A DNA stretch of 37,439 nt from Clostridiales bacterium (lineage in GTDB: Bacteria > Bacillota > Clostridia > Saccharofermentanales > Saccharofermentanaceae). Every line of letters begins with the position of its first letter. Position 1 is the first letter of the stretch. Location of the stretch: the NCBI GenBank assembly GCA_017617995.1, contig JAFZVE010000071.1, positions 1 to 37,439 on the forward strand, given 5' to 3'. Of this stretch, positions 16,223-23,590 are shown one piece after another. A program made the position numbers and the translations under genes. The notes under the pieces are model-generated. The model had not been told where the DNA came from. It searched no databases and worked only from the letters and a program-made list of their open reading frames with translations.

Positions 16223-16536
16223 ATTTCGTCTCCTGCATATGGTTCATACTCGTCGAGATTGTCGATTCCTCGAGATAAAGAACGGATCGCATCCTTATAC
16301 TTCGCGAGCACCTGCTCGGAAAGGATATCCCGGAAAGTGGAATTGATCGGGTGCACGATGTCCTTGTATTCGCCCTCGGGTGTCCTTCTGCTGGGCATGG
16401 CGATAAAAAGCCCGTGGTTGCCCTCGATGACCTTCACATCGTGAACGACAAACTGATCGTCAAATGTGATGGAAACGACGGCCTTCATCTTACTTTCCAG
16501 AGTTAACTTGCGAATGGTAATATCGGTGATCTCCAT
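16219..16536 (-). CDS. spoVG: Septation/stage V sporulation protein SpoVG
   Basis: The 105-residue protein starts [20 protein letters not shown] and contains [36 protein letters not shown], the strongly conserved core of SpoVG. In other Bacillota SpoVG is a small nucleic-acid-binding regulator that affects septation, sporulation and RNA metabolism. AGGAGGCATCT precedes the ATG. Length (family about 85-100) is normal with a short acidic tail. It faces away from murC and is coupled to a lipoprotein gene downstream, an unusual partner. Confidence 0.97.
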   Translation of the reverse strand: MEITDITIRKLTLESKMKAVVSITFDDQFVVHDVKVIEGNHGLFIAMPSRRTPEGEYKDIVHPINSTFRDILSEQVLAKYKDAIRSLSRGIDNLDEYEPYAGDEI

Positions 16537-16644
16537 AGATGCCTCCTTGCCACGGTGCCTCTCTTCCTATTTTTCACAGCCCCACGGACACTAGCATACC
16601 ATATTTTCGTGCGGTTCGCATCTGCTAATAATGGAAAAAAAGAG

Positions 16645-16650
16645 TATAAT
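16645..16650 (+). promoter_or_regulatory. -10 box upstream of murC
   Basis: A perfect TATAAT lies nine bases upstream of the first in-frame ATG (16659). RNA from it would begin at about 16657, leaving no room for a ribosome binding site before that ATG, which argues for the downstream start at 16734. No clear -35 is seen. Confidence 0.5.
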
Positions 16651-16733
16651 GGTATAGCATGAGTGAAAATGCGCATCAAAGCACAAAAAACATTTATAAA
16701 GGACGACAAAATCAGAGGAGTAGTAATAAACGT

Positions 16734-18179
16734 ATGGCAGAAGGAATGAAGGACTTGCCCTCCGGCAAGCGTGTCTTTTTCGTAGGAATCGGTGGTATCA
16801 GCATGAGCGGTCTGGCGAGGATCGCGATGAATTATGGACTGATCGTCGGCGGATCGGATATGCATCCGTCGGAGAGAACAGCGGAGCTCTCCGAGCTCGG
16901 CGTCAAGTTCTACGGAGTACACAGTGAAGAGAACATCAAGGAGTTTGCTCCGGATATCGTCGTACACACCGCTGCGATCCTGCCCGGTAACCCCGAGCTC
17001 GACTACGCCCGCGCACAGGGCCTTACTGTCATGGAGCGTTCGGTCTTCCTCGGCCTCATCACGAGAAATTTCAATAACGTCATCAATATTTCCGGCACCC
17101 ACGGCAAAACCACTACCACCTCGATGGTTTCGCTGATCCTTCTTAAGAGCGGTGCCAACCCGACCGTGCATCTCGGAGCGGAGCTTCCGGCCTTCGGCGG
17201 TACGGTCTATCTCGGATCCAAGGACCAGCTTCTGGTCTCCGAGGCCTGTGAGTACCACCGTTCTTTCCTCGAGTTCTACTCGACTATCGCAGCGATCACG
17301 AATATCGACTACGATCACGTCGACTGCTACGCCAGTATCGACGAGGTGATCGATGTCTTTGCCCAGTTTACCGAGAAGCTCTCTCCGGACGGCACGCTCG
17401 TCATCCCGGCCGGTGATAAGAATGTTCAGGAGTGTGTCCGCCGCATCCCGGCCTGCAGAAAAGAAGCGGGCATGGAGGAACCGCGCATCATGACCACGGG
17501 TCTTGCCGGTGAGGGAATCGATTTCTGGAAGAGAGATCCGGATTTCTGCGCGGCAAATGTGGAATATACCGATGGTAAGGCGGGCTTCGATGTCCTTTAC
17601 AAGGGCCGCCCGTATACGCATATCCAGCTGGCGATCCCCGGCACACACAATGTCTACAATGCCCTGACGGCGATCGCGTGTGCATCGCTTGCGGGCGGCA
17701 CGGCAGAGGCGGCTCAGCAGGCACTCGCGGAGTTTACCGGTGCTGAAGGACGCTTCGATATCAAGGGCAAGTTCAAGGGCGCGATGGTAGTGACCGACTA
17801 CGCCCACCATCCGAGCGCCGCAAGAGCGACACTCGATGCCGCTTCCCATGTCCCGCACGGGAAGACATGGGTCGTGTTCCAGCCGCTCACATACTCAAGA
17901 ACCAAAGTGCTCTTCGAGGATTATGTGACATCCCTTCTTCCTTGCGAAGATGTATTCTTCGACGAGATCTTCTCTGACCGCGAGGTCAATCCAGGCGACA
18001 TCTCCTCGCGCGACATCGCCGACGAGATCAATAAGCGTGGCGGCCACGCTGAATTCTTCGAGTCGAAGGACGCGATCGTGGAGCGCCTTGCCGGATGTGT
18101 TTCCGAGGGCGACATGATCCTCATCCTCGGGCCGGAGGACATCCGCTCGCTCGGCGACCGCCTGGTCAAGCTCGGGTGA
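16734..18179 (+). CDS. murC: UDP-N-acetylmuramate--L-alanine ligase
   Basis: This cytoplasmic enzyme adds L-alanine to UDP-MurNAc, the first step of the peptidoglycan stem peptide. Seen motifs: VFFVGIGGISMSGLARIA (nucleotide-binding loop of the N-terminal domain), SGTHGKTTTTSMV (ATP P-loop), SEACEYHRSFL and NIDYDHVDCY in the central domain, and GRFDIKG, DYAHHP and FQPLTYSRTK in the C-terminal domain. I place the start at 16734 (481 residues), which has AGAGGAG 13 nt upstream, because the earlier ATG at 16659 sits directly behind a TATAAT box; that start would add 25 polar residues. It is followed after 3 bp by a membrane protein gene, suggesting an operon. Confidence 0.95.
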   Translation: MAEGMKDLPSGKRVFFVGIGGISMSGLARIAMNYGLIVGGSDMHPSERTAELSELGVKFYGVHSEENIKEFAPDIVVHTAAILPGNPELDYARAQGLTVMERSVFLGLITRNFNNVINISGTHGKTTTTSMVSLILLKSGANPTVHLGAELPAFGGTVYLGSKDQLLVSEACEYHRSFLEFYSTIAAITNIDYDHVDCYASIDEVIDVFAQFTEKLSPDGTLVIPAGDKNVQECVRRIPACRKEAGMEEPRIMTTGLAGEGIDFWKRDPDFCAANVEYTDGKAGFDVLYKGRPYTHIQLAIPGTHNVYNALTAIACASLAGGTAEAAQQALAEFTGAEGRFDIKGKFKGAMVVTDYAHHPSAARATLDAASHVPHGKTWVVFQPLTYSRTKVLFEDYVTSLLPCEDVFFDEIFSDREVNPGDISSRDIADEINKRGGHAEFFESKDAIVERLAGCVSEGDMILILGPEDIRSLGDRLVKLG

Positions 18180-18182
18180 TCC

Positions 18183-19751
18183 ATGAAGAAGATCCGCCGT
18201 CTTCGTACTATCTGCGTCATCGTACTGTCGCTGATCCTGCTGTTCGTATCGCTCGACCTTCTCCTGCCGAGAAGGAACGATGCGAAGTCGGGGCGTGCCG
18301 CCGTGTGCTTCGTACACGAGGGACTGCTGTTCCCACAGACCGATATCAGCCAGCTTTTCTCGCATCTGGATATTGCATCGTATTACTTCGTTGAGGACGG
18401 CCTGACGAAAGAAGAGATGGCGCAAGAGGTCGCGCGTGTCCTGTCGAGGCGGCGCATCGATTCCGTCATTTTAGTCTGTGAAGGTGACTATGCCCTGAGC
18501 GGACTCTCCATCGCTATGGAAAACAGTTCGGTCTCTTCGGACAACCGTGGAGGGGCAGAAGGAAACGGCGGGATCACGGATCTGATCCTTCTTTCTCCGG
18601 AGCTTCCTTCTGGCGCGGATCTCGGTGAGACCAGTGCCCGGACACCTGCGTGCCGTGTCGCGATCCTCTCGGAGAAGGGCACATCTTCGGACATACTGTA
18701 CGAACGTCTCTCCGGAGAAGATACGAGGCTTGCCCGCGGAGTAAAGGCCGACGAGTCGGCACCGGAGCTCTATCTGTCCTCCGATGCGATGCGCTACTAT
18801 GCACGGATGGGCACGTATCCGAATTCGGAAATCGCGTCGGTCGCCACCATGAACAGTCCCGTGATGCAGACTTATCTGGCCAACTACCTTAAGAACCATA
18901 CTCTCGGAAATAAGGGTATCTCACGCGTACCGCTGTGGACGTGGGTCGCCAAGACCGTGTGTACGATCTTCACGCTCATCGCTTTCTTTCTCTATGCATC
19001 GACCCTTCCGGCCAATCGCAGGTTCAAGCCTGAAGAGACGCAGAAAGAACCCGGTGAGAAGGGACGCGAACGTGACCGGAGAGGCAGACTCCGCGGCCGC
19101 TCGATCGCCGAGAAATACAGAAGCTCGCTCAACCATCTTCTCGCACTGCAGCTCCTGCTCGGAGGCGTGATCTCACTTCCGGCTCTGGTCTTCGTCGCAA
19201 GTAAAAATACGGCGTACCGCGTCGTCCTGCTGGTATGGGTGTGTGTGTCGTTTCTGTCTTCCGCTTTCTTCCTGATGCCGTATATCCGGAAACTCAAGGG
19301 CAGGAAAGTCCGATCATCCCGATCGATGTGGCTTCTCCATCTCCTGTTCACGATCTTTCTTGGCGCAGATATCTTCCTACTGACACTCCTTTGGAAAGGT
19401 GCCGGATTCCTTAAGCTGGACATTCTCCTTCTCGTCGCGATCGTACTGTCTGTACTCGTCGGGATCGCGATGGCGATGCTCCGGCTCACGGACAATTTTT
19501 TCGGCAAGATCCAGGGCAGCAACCAGAGCGTACTCGATTCCGCAAAATTTTCCGCGATACGTTTCGTTCCACTAGTGATTGTTTTCACTTTCTCGATTAT
19601 AATAGGAAGAGAACTATATGCTGTGCAGGTATTTCTGCTTGCCGCATCGCTTCTCGGTGCATCGTATCTGCGCCGGGTCGTGCGGAAGGGTGCCCTCGGA
19701 GAAGTCCTCTCCGTGATCCTGTTCGCCGCACTGTATTGGATGATGTTCTAA
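18183..19751 (+). CDS. Multipass membrane protein of unknown function
   Basis: The 522-residue protein starts three bases after murC. It has an N-terminal hydrophobic segment (residues about 8-27), an extracytoplasmic or cytoplasmic domain of about 220 residues with alternating strands and helices (AAVCFVHEGLLFPQTD, SVILVCEGDYALSGLSIAM), then about seven more hydrophobic segments from residue 258 on. A very basic, RGR-rich loop (KGRERDRRGRLRGR) separates the first of them from the rest and is probably cytoplasmic. I do not recognise a family. Coupling to murC hints at an envelope role, which is inference. GGTGATCC at the murC end is the only nearby, weak ribosome binding site, so translational coupling is likely. 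Confidence 0.8.
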   Translation: MKKIRRLRTICVIVLSLILLFVSLDLLLPRRNDAKSGRAAVCFVHEGLLFPQTDISQLFSHLDIASYYFVEDGLTKEEMAQEVARVLSRRRIDSVILVCEGDYALSGLSIAMENSSVSSDNRGGAEGNGGITDLILLSPELPSGADLGETSARTPACRVAILSEKGTSSDILYERLSGEDTRLARGVKADESAPELYLSSDAMRYYARMGTYPNSEIASVATMNSPVMQTYLANYLKNHTLGNKGISRVPLWTWVAKTVCTIFTLIAFFLYASTLPANRRFKPEETQKEPGEKGRERDRRGRLRGRSIAEKYRSSLNHLLALQLLLGGVISLPALVFVASKNTAYRVVLLVWVCVSFLSSAFFLMPYIRKLKGRKVRSSRSMWLLHLLFTIFLGADIFLLTLLWKGAGFLKLDILLLVAIVLSVLVGIAMAMLRLTDNFFGKIQGSNQSVLDSAKFSAIRFVPLVIVFTFSIIIGRELYAVQVFLLAASLLGASYLRRVVRKGALGEVLSVILFAALYWMMF

Positions 19752-19764
19752 GGGAGGGGAGCCT

Positions 19765-20772
19765 ATGTCATCGACGATCAAAGACGTGGCCAAGATGGCC
19801 GGAGTTTCGATATCCACCGTTTCGAAGTTTATAAACGGCGGTAATGTCCTCGAGGAGAACCGCCAGCAGATCGAGAATGCGATCGCGACCTTGAACTATC
19901 AGGTCAATACTGTCGCACGCGGCATGAAGACCAGAAAGACCATGTCCGTCGGTGTCCTGATCCCGAGCCTTGCTGACTACTACGGTGTATCGATCCTCTC
20001 GTGCATCGACCAGGAGCTCTACGCATCCGGGTACAGCACGATCATCTGCGACTACTCCCAGACTGACCCGACAGGCGCATCCGATAAGATCAATTTCCTG
20101 ATTAATAAGCAGATCGACGGCATCATCATGCAGCCGATCAATGTCCGCCAGGAGGATATAGACCGTGCGGCAAAGGCCGACGTGCCGATCGTTTTCGTAG
20201 ACATGGAACTTCCTTCGATCTCCTGCGATTCTGTCACGATCGATAACGTCGACATCGCTTACCGCATCACGAAACATCTCCTCGAGAACGGCCACACCCG
20301 CATCGGTTTTATCGGCGGAGCGAAGGGCTTCAACACGACGGATGACCGCGTCACCGGCTATTCCCGTGCGCTCGAAGAGGAAGGCGTGAAGATCGATCCG
20401 GAGCTTCTGCATCTGCAGAATGTCTCTGAGGAGAGCGGGTATCTCGCGATGGCAAGCTTCATGCAGATGAAGAAACGGCCGACAGCTGTTTTCGCAAGTG
20501 GTAATGACCTGACCTGTGGTGCGGTGATGTACTTAAACGAGAAGAACCTGCGCGTGCCGGAAGACGTGTCTTTCGTAGGCTTCGAGAACCAGACCATCGC
20601 ACATGTCTACAATCCGACGCTGACCATCGGCATCCAGCCCATGCGCAAGATCGGGCAGACTGCCGTACGCATGCTCCTCGAGCGGATGAAGGGCGAGTAC
20701 GAGGGTGAGCCGAGAAACATCCGCCTGAAAGCGGTTATCGACTTCGGTGCGTCAGTTAAGAACATTAAGTAA
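19765..20772 (+). CDS. LacI-family transcriptional regulator
   Basis: This 335-residue repressor starts MSSTIKDVAKMAGVSISTVS, the classic LacI helix-turn-helix (residues about 5-24), followed by the hinge region and a periplasmic-binding-type effector domain: VGVLIPSLADYYGVSILSCI, QIDGIIMQP, HTRIGFIGG and TAVFASGNDLTCGAVMYL. GGGAGGGGAGCCT precedes the ATG, 13 bp after the membrane protein gene, so it is in the same direction and may share a transcript. Effector and operators are unknown; none of its neighbours is an obvious carbohydrate catabolic gene, so it may act elsewhere, perhaps on the solute-binding lipoproteins. Confidence 0.95.
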   Translation: MSSTIKDVAKMAGVSISTVSKFINGGNVLEENRQQIENAIATLNYQVNTVARGMKTRKTMSVGVLIPSLADYYGVSILSCIDQELYASGYSTIICDYSQTDPTGASDKINFLINKQIDGIIMQPINVRQEDIDRAAKADVPIVFVDMELPSISCDSVTIDNVDIAYRITKHLLENGHTRIGFIGGAKGFNTTDDRVTGYSRALEEEGVKIDPELLHLQNVSEESGYLAMASFMQMKKRPTAVFASGNDLTCGAVMYLNEKNLRVPEDVSFVGFENQTIAHVYNPTLTIGIQPMRKIGQTAVRMLLERMKGEYEGEPRNIRLKAVIDFGASVKNIK

Positions 20773-20821
20773 TCTTCGATACTTCGGATCGGAAAGACTC
20801 GTATATATATTATATTTTTAC

Positions 20822-20850
20822 TTGACGAACCCCTTTACGCGTGCTATTCT
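20822..20850 (+). promoter_or_regulatory. Promoter of the rplU-prp-rpmA operon
   Basis: TTGACG at 20822-20827, an exact 17-bp spacer and TATTCT at 20845-20850. It is the best full promoter in the window and would start RNA near 20857. Confidence 0.75.
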
Positions 20851-20856
20851 ATTGCG

Positions 20857-21026
20857 GTGACCGCATGTGCCGGGCTACTAAATCTGTGCCCTTTTTGAGG
20901 TGAAAACTACTGGGAGAAGTGCTTTTCGAGAGAAATCCCGAGACACGGAAACCGGAAGAAACCGAAAAAGGAAACAGTGCCTTGGATGAAGCAGCGAGAC
21001 TGGATGAACAGGAGGGAAACGTTTCT
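20857..21026 (+). ncRNA. Candidate L21 leader, 5' untranslated region of rplU
   Basis: A leader of about 170 nt separates the promoter from rplU. Firmicutes rplU messages carry a structured L21 leader thought to let L21 regulate its own operon. The stretch here has short complementary arms (GCGGTGACCGC near 20854-20864, and GTGCTTTTCGAG/ CCCGAGACAC near 20919-20945) consistent with this, and it has an open frame running into rplU that lacks a ribosome binding site. I did not fold it; the assignment rests on position, length and visible stems. Confidence 0.55.
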
Positions 21027-21335
21027 ATGCAGTATGCAGTAATTCTGACAGGCGGCAAGCAGTACAAAGTTGCTTGCGGTGACGAGATCTTCGTAGAGAA
21101 GCTCGACGGCGAAGTAGAAGACAAGATCACATTTGATCAGGTTCTCGCAGTTGCTGACGATAACGGCATCAAGGCTGGCGCTGATCTTAAGGCTACAGTT
21201 GAGGGCGAGATCGTAAAGCAGGGTAAGAACAAGAAGATCGTCGTATTCAAGATGAAGGCTAAGAAAGGCTACAGAAGAAAGAACGGCCACAGACAGCCTT
21301 ACACACGCGTCCGCATCACCGCGATCAACGGCTGA
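21027..21335 (+). CDS. rplU: 50S ribosomal protein L21
   Basis: The 102-residue protein starts [20 protein letters not shown], the typical L21 N-terminus, and ends in [24 protein letters not shown], matching the conserved rRNA-binding KxxxGYRRxxGHRQ motif. The ATG at 21027 has AGGAGGGAAACGTTTCT upstream. A longer in-frame reading from 20919 adds 36 residues of leader sequence and is rejected. It heads the rplU-prp-rpmA operon, the order standard in Bacillota. Confidence 0.98.
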   Translation: MQYAVILTGGKQYKVACGDEIFVEKLDGEVEDKITFDQVLAVADDNGIKAGADLKATVEGEIVKQGKNKKIVVFKMKAKKGYRRKNGHRQPYTRVRITAING

Positions 21336-21372
21336 GACGCAGACGATTAGTCGAAGAAGGTTGTGCTTGTAA

Positions 21373-21729
21373 ATGATCACGATCGTCATATGGAAAAGTA
21401 AGCAGGGCGACATCCTGGGTTTCTCGACAGAGGGACACGCGGGATACGAGGAAGAAGGAAAAGATATCATCTGTGCTTCGATCTCGACACTCTTTACCAC
21501 GGCGGTAAATGCACTGGAAGAGCAGCTCGGCTGGAAAGATTTCTATATGGTCACAGGAAACGAAAGTAATTTCTGTGAGGTCTGGACACCCGATGAGGCC
21601 ACCACGAAGGAGCGGGAAACCGCGCAGGTGATCTTAAAGACCATTATCCGGGGAATCTCGGATGTCGAGGAAAGTGTCCGCGAGAACTACGGCTCGAAGT
21701 ATTTACGGGTCACAACGAAAGTAAAATGA
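21373..21729 (+). CDS. prp: Ribosomal-processing cysteine protease Prp
   Basis: The 118-residue protein carries the catalytic pair His22 (GHAGY) and Cys34 (DIICASIS) spaced as in Prp (YsxB family). Prp removes the N-terminal extension of L27 in Bacillota, and its target gene follows 19 bp downstream with an intact extension. The start is the ATG at 21373; GAAGAAGG about 12 nt upstream is the only ribosome binding site candidate. Length is normal for the family (about 105-120). Confidence 0.95.
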   Translation: MITIVIWKSKQGDILGFSTEGHAGYEEEGKDIICASISTLFTTAVNALEEQLGWKDFYMVTGNESNFCEVWTPDEATTKERETAQVILKTIIRGISDVEESVRENYGSKYLRVTTKVK

Positions 21730-21748
21730 GAAAATGGAGGGCTTGACC

Positions 21749-22033
21749 ATGTTAAAGATGAATTTGCAACTCTTCGCTCATAAGAAAGGTATGGGTTCGA
21801 CCAAGAACGGTCGTGACTCTGAGGCGAAACGTCTCGGCGCTAAGAAAGGTGACGGCCAGCTCGTCGTAGCAGGCAACATCCTCGTAAGACAGCGCGGTAC
21901 GAAGATTCACCCGGGTACCAATGTTGGCATCGGTTCCGACGATACGCTCTATGCGCGTGTTGACGGCCATGTTAAGTATGAGCGTATGGGCCGCGACAAG
22001 AAGAAGGTCAGCGTATATCCGGTAGCCGAGTAA
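21749..22033 (+). CDS. rpmA: 50S ribosomal protein L27 with Prp-cleaved N-terminal extension
   Basis: The 94-residue protein starts [20 protein letters not shown]. The segment [10 protein letters not shown] is the Prp recognition site; cleavage after Phe9 would expose the Ala-His-Lys-Lys N-terminus that reaches the ribosomal peptidyl transferase centre. Conserved parts include [15 protein letters not shown] and [20 protein letters not shown]. The ATG at 21749 follows GGAGGGCTTGACC; another ATG at 21734 overlaps that ribosome binding site and is rejected. A terminator follows at 22087. Confidence 0.98.
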   Translation: MLKMNLQLFAHKKGMGSTKNGRDSEAKRLGAKKGDGQLVVAGNILVRQRGTKIHPGTNVGIGSDDTLYARVDGHVKYERMGRDKKKVSVYPVAE

Positions 22034-22086
22034 TTCTCGACAAGGATACGACGGGGACTTTCCCTTGTTATTGAATTGAATGGAAG

Positions 22087-22145
22087 AAGGGGTCGTCCCA
22101 TAAGTGACACGTTCACTTGGAGATGCCCCTTTCCTTTTTCTTCTC
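22087..22145 (+). terminator. Rho-independent terminator after rpmA
   Basis: AAGGGG (22087-22092) pairs with CCCCTT (22126-22131), with an inner stem AAGTGA/TCACTT, followed by TCCTTTTTCTTCTC. It ends the rplU-prp-rpmA transcript before obgE, though read-through is possible. Confidence 0.72.
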
Positions 22146-22235
22146 GTATGCGAGAAAAGTACTTACCTCCGCTGTGAGGCCGTGCATTTTCCACGCGAGA
22201 AACACTGTAACACGATGTAAGGAGGCGGAAACGAG

Positions 22236-23504
22236 ATGTTTATCGACCATGCGAAGATCCACCTGAAGGCCGGCGACGGCGGAAACGGAATGGTATCTTT
22301 CCACACGGAAAAATATATCACCAACGGCGGACCGGACGGCGGCGACGGCGGTAAGGGCGGCGACATCATTTTCTATGCCTCCGCGGAGCTGACCACGCTT
22401 AGTAACTTCCGCTTCAAGCATAAGTTCGTCGCCGAGAATGGCAGCAACGGCATGAACCGGAAGATGTACGGTAAGGGCGGAGAAGACCTCCGCATCGGCG
22501 TTCCGGTCGGCACTATCATGAAAGATCTCGAGACCGGTAAGATCATCGCCGACTTTACCGAGGTCGGCCAGGAAGAAATCATCTGTAAGGGCGGCCGTGG
22601 CGGCCAGGGAAATATCCACTTCAGTAACGCGATCCGCCAGGCACCGAAGTTTGCCCGTGCCGGTATCCCCGGCGAAGAAAGAGATGTCTACGTCGAGCTC
22701 AAGCTTATCGCGGACGTCGGTCTGGTGGGCTTCCCGAACGCCGGTAAATCCACGCTTCTTTCTGTCATTACTTCTGCGAAGCCGAAGATCGCGGACTACC
22801 CGTTCACGACACTCGAGCCGATGCTAGGCGTCGTCAGTGTCGGAGACACAAGCTTCGTCGTTGCTGACATCCCGGGCCTCATCGAGGGCGCGGCGGACGG
22901 TAACGGTCTCGGCCACGATTTCTTAAGACACATCGAGAGAACGCGCCTTCTGATCCATGTAGTCGATGTATCCGCGCAGGACGGAAGAGAGCCGATCTCC
23001 GACTTCGATCAGATCAACGATGAGCTTCGCCAGTTCAATCCTCTCCTCGAGACACGTCCGCAGGTGGTCGTCGGAAACAAGATCGACCAGGCAGACGATG
23101 AGGTCGTCGAGGCCTTTAAGACCGAGATGGAGAATCGCGGTTACAAGGTATTCCTCATGAGCGCGGCGATTGCCGAAGGCACGCAGGACCTCGTGAACTA
23201 TGTCGCTGCCGAGATTCAGAAACTTCCGCCGACGATCCTCGTCGAAGCGGCGAAAGAGGAGACCCTCTACGAATTCAAGCCGGAAGAGAAGTTCACCGTC
23301 GAGATCGAGGACGGTGTCTACTGTGTCCTCGGCGACTGGATCCGTGTCGTACTCGAGTCCACGAACTTCGACGATCCGGAATCTCTCGCATACTTCCAGC
23401 GCACACTCCGTAAGAACGGCGTCATCGATGCCCTCGAGAAGGCAGGCTGTAAAGAAGGCGATCCCGTCCGGATCTACGACCTCGAATTTGACTTCATCGA
23501 CTAA
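22236..23504 (+). CDS. obgE: GTPase ObgE/CgtA
   Basis: The 422-residue GTPase binds the 50S subunit and acts in ribosome assembly and stress control. Residues 1-155 form the glycine-rich Obg fold (AGDGGNGMVSF, GGPDGGDGGKGGD, GKGGRGGQGN). The G domain follows with G1 GFPNAGKST, the switch region PKIADYPFTTLEP, G3 DIPGLIEGA and G4 NKID. Residues about 345-420 are the C-terminal OCT domain (PEEKFTVEIEDGVYCVLGDWIRVVLESTNFDDPESLAYFQRTLRKNGVIDALEKAGCKEGDPVRI in part). GTAAGGAGGCGGAAACGAG precedes the ATG. The position after rplU/rpmA is the standard gene order. Confidence 0.98.
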   Translation: MFIDHAKIHLKAGDGGNGMVSFHTEKYITNGGPDGGDGGKGGDIIFYASAELTTLSNFRFKHKFVAENGSNGMNRKMYGKGGEDLRIGVPVGTIMKDLETGKIIADFTEVGQEEIICKGGRGGQGNIHFSNAIRQAPKFARAGIPGEERDVYVELKLIADVGLVGFPNAGKSTLLSVITSAKPKIADYPFTTLEPMLGVVSVGDTSFVVADIPGLIEGAADGNGLGHDFLRHIERTRLLIHVVDVSAQDGREPISDFDQINDELRQFNPLLETRPQVVVGNKIDQADDEVVEAFKTEMENRGYKVFLMSAAIAEGTQDLVNYVAAEIQKLPPTILVEAAKEETLYEFKPEEKFTVEIEDGVYCVLGDWIRVVLESTNFDDPESLAYFQRTLRKNGVIDALEKAGCKEGDPVRIYDLEFDFID

Positions 23505-23561
23505 GTTCATATCCGGAAATCCGGGATTCATAATCTGTGCCATCTGCACCCCTCCACGTGA

Positions 23562-23567
23562 TATAAT
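23562..23567 (+). promoter_or_regulatory. Candidate -10 box for the HD-GYP gene
   Basis: TATAAT lies 23 bp before the ATG at 23591. The -35 region is weak, so its use is uncertain. Confidence 0.4.
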
Positions 23568-23590
23568 TGACGTTGAGGGGGTGATAGTTT

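Noticed and set aside
16503..17858. Minus-strand frame of 451 codons
   Set aside because: It is antisense to murC and spans into spoVG; no domain, no ribosome binding site.
20919..21026. 36-residue N-terminal extension of L21
   Set aside because: It lies in the structured leader and has no ribosome binding site; the L21 family starts at [12 protein letters not shown].
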